From an uncultured Lachnospiraceae bacterium (lineage in GTDB: Bacteria > Bacillota > Clostridia > Lachnospirales > Lachnospiraceae), in contig CAKRLN010000130.1 of NCBI GenBank assembly GCA_934359535.1, positions 1 through 6,401 on the forward strand: DNA of 6,401 bases. Direction: 5' to 3'. Positions 4,746 to 6,401 of this stretch are shown here, piece after piece. Position 1 is the first letter of the stretch; each line of letters begins with the position of its first letter. Made by a program: the position numbers and the translations under genes. The notes beneath the pieces are model-generated. The model was not told the DNA's origin, made no database searches, and saw only the letters and a list, made by a program, of their open reading frames with translations.

Positions 4746-6156
4746 CTCCCTTCTTCATTTCTTCCCGTATGTCTGTTTTTTTTACTTTCTTAGGCATCAC
4801 GGTTTGTTCCTTTCGCTTCGTCTGTTCACAAGCCTCCTGTCTTTTTCCTATAATTTCCTGAGATTTCATAATATAAAGTCCCTGAATAATACCAAATAAT
4901 ATCATTGTCGAAAGTAAGGAGCTTCCACCATAGCTTATAAGCGGAAGTGTCACACCGGTTGATGGAATAAATTTTGTCACACCGCCAATCGTCAAAAATA
5001 CCTGAAAAGCATATACCGTTCCAAGTCCAAGTGCAACAAGCTTATAAAATGGCTCCTTCATTTTCATGGCGATATTTAAAAACATGAAAAAACAGCTGAC
5101 ACATACCATGATCAGACAGAGTGCAAAGATCCCTCCCATCTCCTCTGAAATCGCAGAAAAAATAAAATCCTGTGCAACAACCGGAATTTTATTCGGGAGC
5201 CCCTGGCAAAGTCCCATGCCAAACCAGCCCCCTGTACCGATTGCAAACAGCGACTGGCTGATCTGATAGCCTTCCTTATCAATCAGACGAAGCGGATCTT
5301 TCCAGGCGAGCACACGCACCTGGACATGGGAAAAGAGCTTATAGCCTGCAAATGCTGCTAACGCGGCTGCCCCGATTCCACCTGCAAAATAATAAAATTT
5401 ACGTGTTGCCGCATAAATCATAACCAGATAGACAACAAAATATAAAAGCGCACTACCCAAATCCTTCGAAGCTGCAAGAATCAGCACATGGATTGCCGCA
5501 AACACACTAGTAATCGCAAGCTGCCTTAATTCGGTTGTCTTTTGCAGCATAGAGGCAATATAAAAAACATAAAGTATTTTTACAAATTCGGAAGGCTGGA
5601 CCGAAATTCCAGCAATCGAAATGGAAAGCTTTGCGCCGTAGCTTACTGCTCCCGCCAAAAGTACAACCGAAAGAGCCAAAATTCCTACGAGTGCATAGAC
5701 CCAGGTAAAGTTGCAAAAGACCGTAACCTTTTGCAGAATCACCGGAATCAAAAGCGAAATCACAGTTGCCACAACAAGAATCAAAAACTGCTTGAAGGCT
5801 TTATCGAATGAAATTCTTGTAAGAATTACAAAGCTTATCGAAAGCAGCATCAGCATATTGTTGAGCAAAAGCTCCGATGCCCTTTTGTAAAAGAAATGAT
5901 AAACCATTCCGATCCCAAGAAACAAAACAAGCTGCATCAGATAAAATCCGATCACCTGAATATTTTCTGTATTCATGTAGATGACAAGGAACGCATCAAA
6001 ATGGATCACATACATAATCGTACGCTGTTTTTTATAAATTGTCATCTGCTTTTTCGGCTGGTCATCAAACCGGAATACATGAAAGCATTCAAAGGTATAG
6101 ACCATAAATAACAGGATCATCAGATATTTGGATGCCTGTGTCACTAAATGAAGCAT
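4618..6156 (-). CDS. SEDS family peptidoglycan glycosyltransferase (FtsW/RodA/SpoVE)
   Basis: This 512-residue membrane protein belongs to the SEDS family, which polymerises lipid II into glycan strands with a partner class B PBP. Family motifs are clear: QPSEFVKI (187-194), KDLGSALLYF (231-240), the extracellular-loop segment ending AQDFIFSAISEEMGG (about 328-342) and the final IPSTGVTLPLISYGGSS (397-413). D232 and D330 align by motif with the aspartates important in RodA. About thirteen hydrophobic segments are visible; three (roughly 8-24, 46-61, 67-88) precede the segment at 98-115 that looks like canonical helix 1. Residues 433-512 form a long basic cytoplasmic tail whose last 42 codons overlap the PBP start. 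The start codon lies one base after the U32 peptidase stop, with a GGGGAG ribosome binding site (6166-6171) inside that gene. Whether it acts in elongation, division or sporulation is open. Confidence 0.95.
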   Translation of the reverse strand: MLHLVTQASKYLMILLFMVYTFECFHVFRFDDQPKKQMTIYKKQRTIMYVIHFDAFLVIYMNTENIQVIGFYLMQLVLFLGIGMVYHFFYKRASELLLNNMLMLLSISFVILTRISFDKAFKQFLILVVATVISLLIPVILQKVTVFCNFTWVYALVGILALSVVLLAGAVSYGAKLSISIAGISVQPSEFVKILYVFYIASMLQKTTELRQLAITSVFAAIHVLILAASKDLGSALLYFVVYLVMIYAATRKFYYFAGGIGAAALAAFAGYKLFSHVQVRVLAWKDPLRLIDKEGYQISQSLFAIGTGGWFGMGLCQGLPNKIPVVAQDFIFSAISEEMGGIFALCLIMVCVSCFFMFLNIAMKMKEPFYKLVALGLGTVYAFQVFLTIGGVTKFIPSTGVTLPLISYGGSSLLSTMILFGIIQGLYIMKSQEIIGKRQEACEQTKRKEQTVMPKKVKKTDIREEMKKGDAGERGTRKAKTRTKTGAGQTGRAKETAGKKPKIQRNRTGSK

Positions 6157-6157
6157 A

Positions 6158-6401
6158 TTATTCTACTCCCCGTTTATAATGTCCGTTTGTATACTGCATA
6201 TGTGCCTGCTTTTTTTCATTCCACATTCTGCCATATAGCACAGCTTCAAACTGATCCAAAACTGCCTTTACCTGTTTTTTGCTTTCAATCGTAAACTGAA
6301 GACGGAATGCCAAAATCCCGGCCTTTTTCAATTGCCCATACTGGCCGAACAGCTGTACCGGAAGGGAATTATAGATCGTATTATAGCATGCACTGCAGTG
6401 G
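6158..6401 (-). CDS. U32 family peptidase, C-terminal fragment (cut by window edge)
   Basis: Only the last 80 residues are in the window; the rest lies beyond the right edge. The visible part reads HCSACYNTIYNSLPVQLFG, then KAGILAFRLQFTIESK, VKAVLDQFEAVLYG and the closing TNGHYKRGVE. The CxxC-YN element, the RLxFTIE segment and the GHYKRGVE end resemble the C-terminus of U32 (collagenase-like) peptidases, whose members commonly end in a GHFKRG-type motif. U32 proteins are used in diverse roles, including tRNA and quinone hydroxylation pathways as well as proteolysis, so the activity of this one is not known. The stop codon TAA (6158-6160) is one base from the SEDS start, so the two are likely co-transcribed and translationally coupled. 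Confidence 0.8.
   Translation of the reverse strand, partial: HCSACYNTIYNSLPVQLFGQYGQLKKAGILAFRLQFTIESKKQVKAVLDQFEAVLYGRMWNEKKQAHMQYTNGHYKRGVE

Noticed and set aside
4362..4899. Plus-strand open frames with hydrophobic, phenylalanine-rich products
   Set aside because: These are antisense readings of the lysine-rich SEDS and PBP tails (AAA/AAG becomes TTT/CTT), which explains the apparent membrane protein.
1..6401. CRISPR array, insertion sequence, tRNA or phage genes
   Set aside because: No regularly spaced repeats, terminal inverted repeats, transposase-like reading frames or tRNA-like folds were seen on either strand.

Overview
The window is chromosomal DNA from an anaerobic, spore-forming member of the Firmicutes, most likely the family Lachnospiraceae. 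This rests on low-to-moderate GC content, strong AGGAGG ribosome binding sites, sigma-A-like promoters, a GerW/YtfJ sporulation protein beside a DUF2953 (YtfI-like) protein, the rpmB/yloU divergent pair, and protein sequences that resemble Lachnospiraceae families from memory (no search was possible). No mobile element, CRISPR array, tRNA or rRNA is visible, and no gene-free stretch exceeds 300 bases.

Layout from left to right. (1) Positions 2-741 hold a divergent pair: an Asp23/Gls24-family YloU-like protein (minus) and ribosomal protein L28, rpmB (plus). They are fired by back-to-back promoters around a very A/T-rich core. rpmB ends in a strong intrinsic terminator (755-787), which also separates it from the convergent genes on its right. 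(2) Positions 807-3153, all minus, read right to left: a Nudix hydrolase, an unrecognised 108-residue protein, a DUF2953 membrane protein and GerW/YtfJ, followed by a hairpin terminator (986-1024) and then a 46-residue two-helix membrane protein. A sigma-A-like promoter (3196-3224) lies just upstream of the Nudix gene. (3) Positions 3222-6401, all minus: the C-terminal end of a U32-family peptidase (cut by the window edge), then a SEDS-family (FtsW/RodA) glycosyltransferase, then a class B penicillin-binding protein.

How the genes work together. The SEDS protein polymerises lipid II into glycan strands, and the class B PBP crosslinks the peptide stems; such pairs form a peptidoglycan synthase complex. 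The peptidase stop and the SEDS start are separated by one base, and the SEDS and PBP genes overlap by 128 bases, so this block is translated as a tightly coupled unit. No terminator is visible between the PBP and the Nudix gene, so transcription may continue into the Nudix-GerW cluster in addition to starting at its own promoter. The main unusual point is the long SEDS/PBP overlap, in which one DNA segment encodes two different lysine/arginine-rich cytoplasmic tails. Otherwise the window is mostly conserved housekeeping and sporulation content; I see no clear new defence or mobile system.
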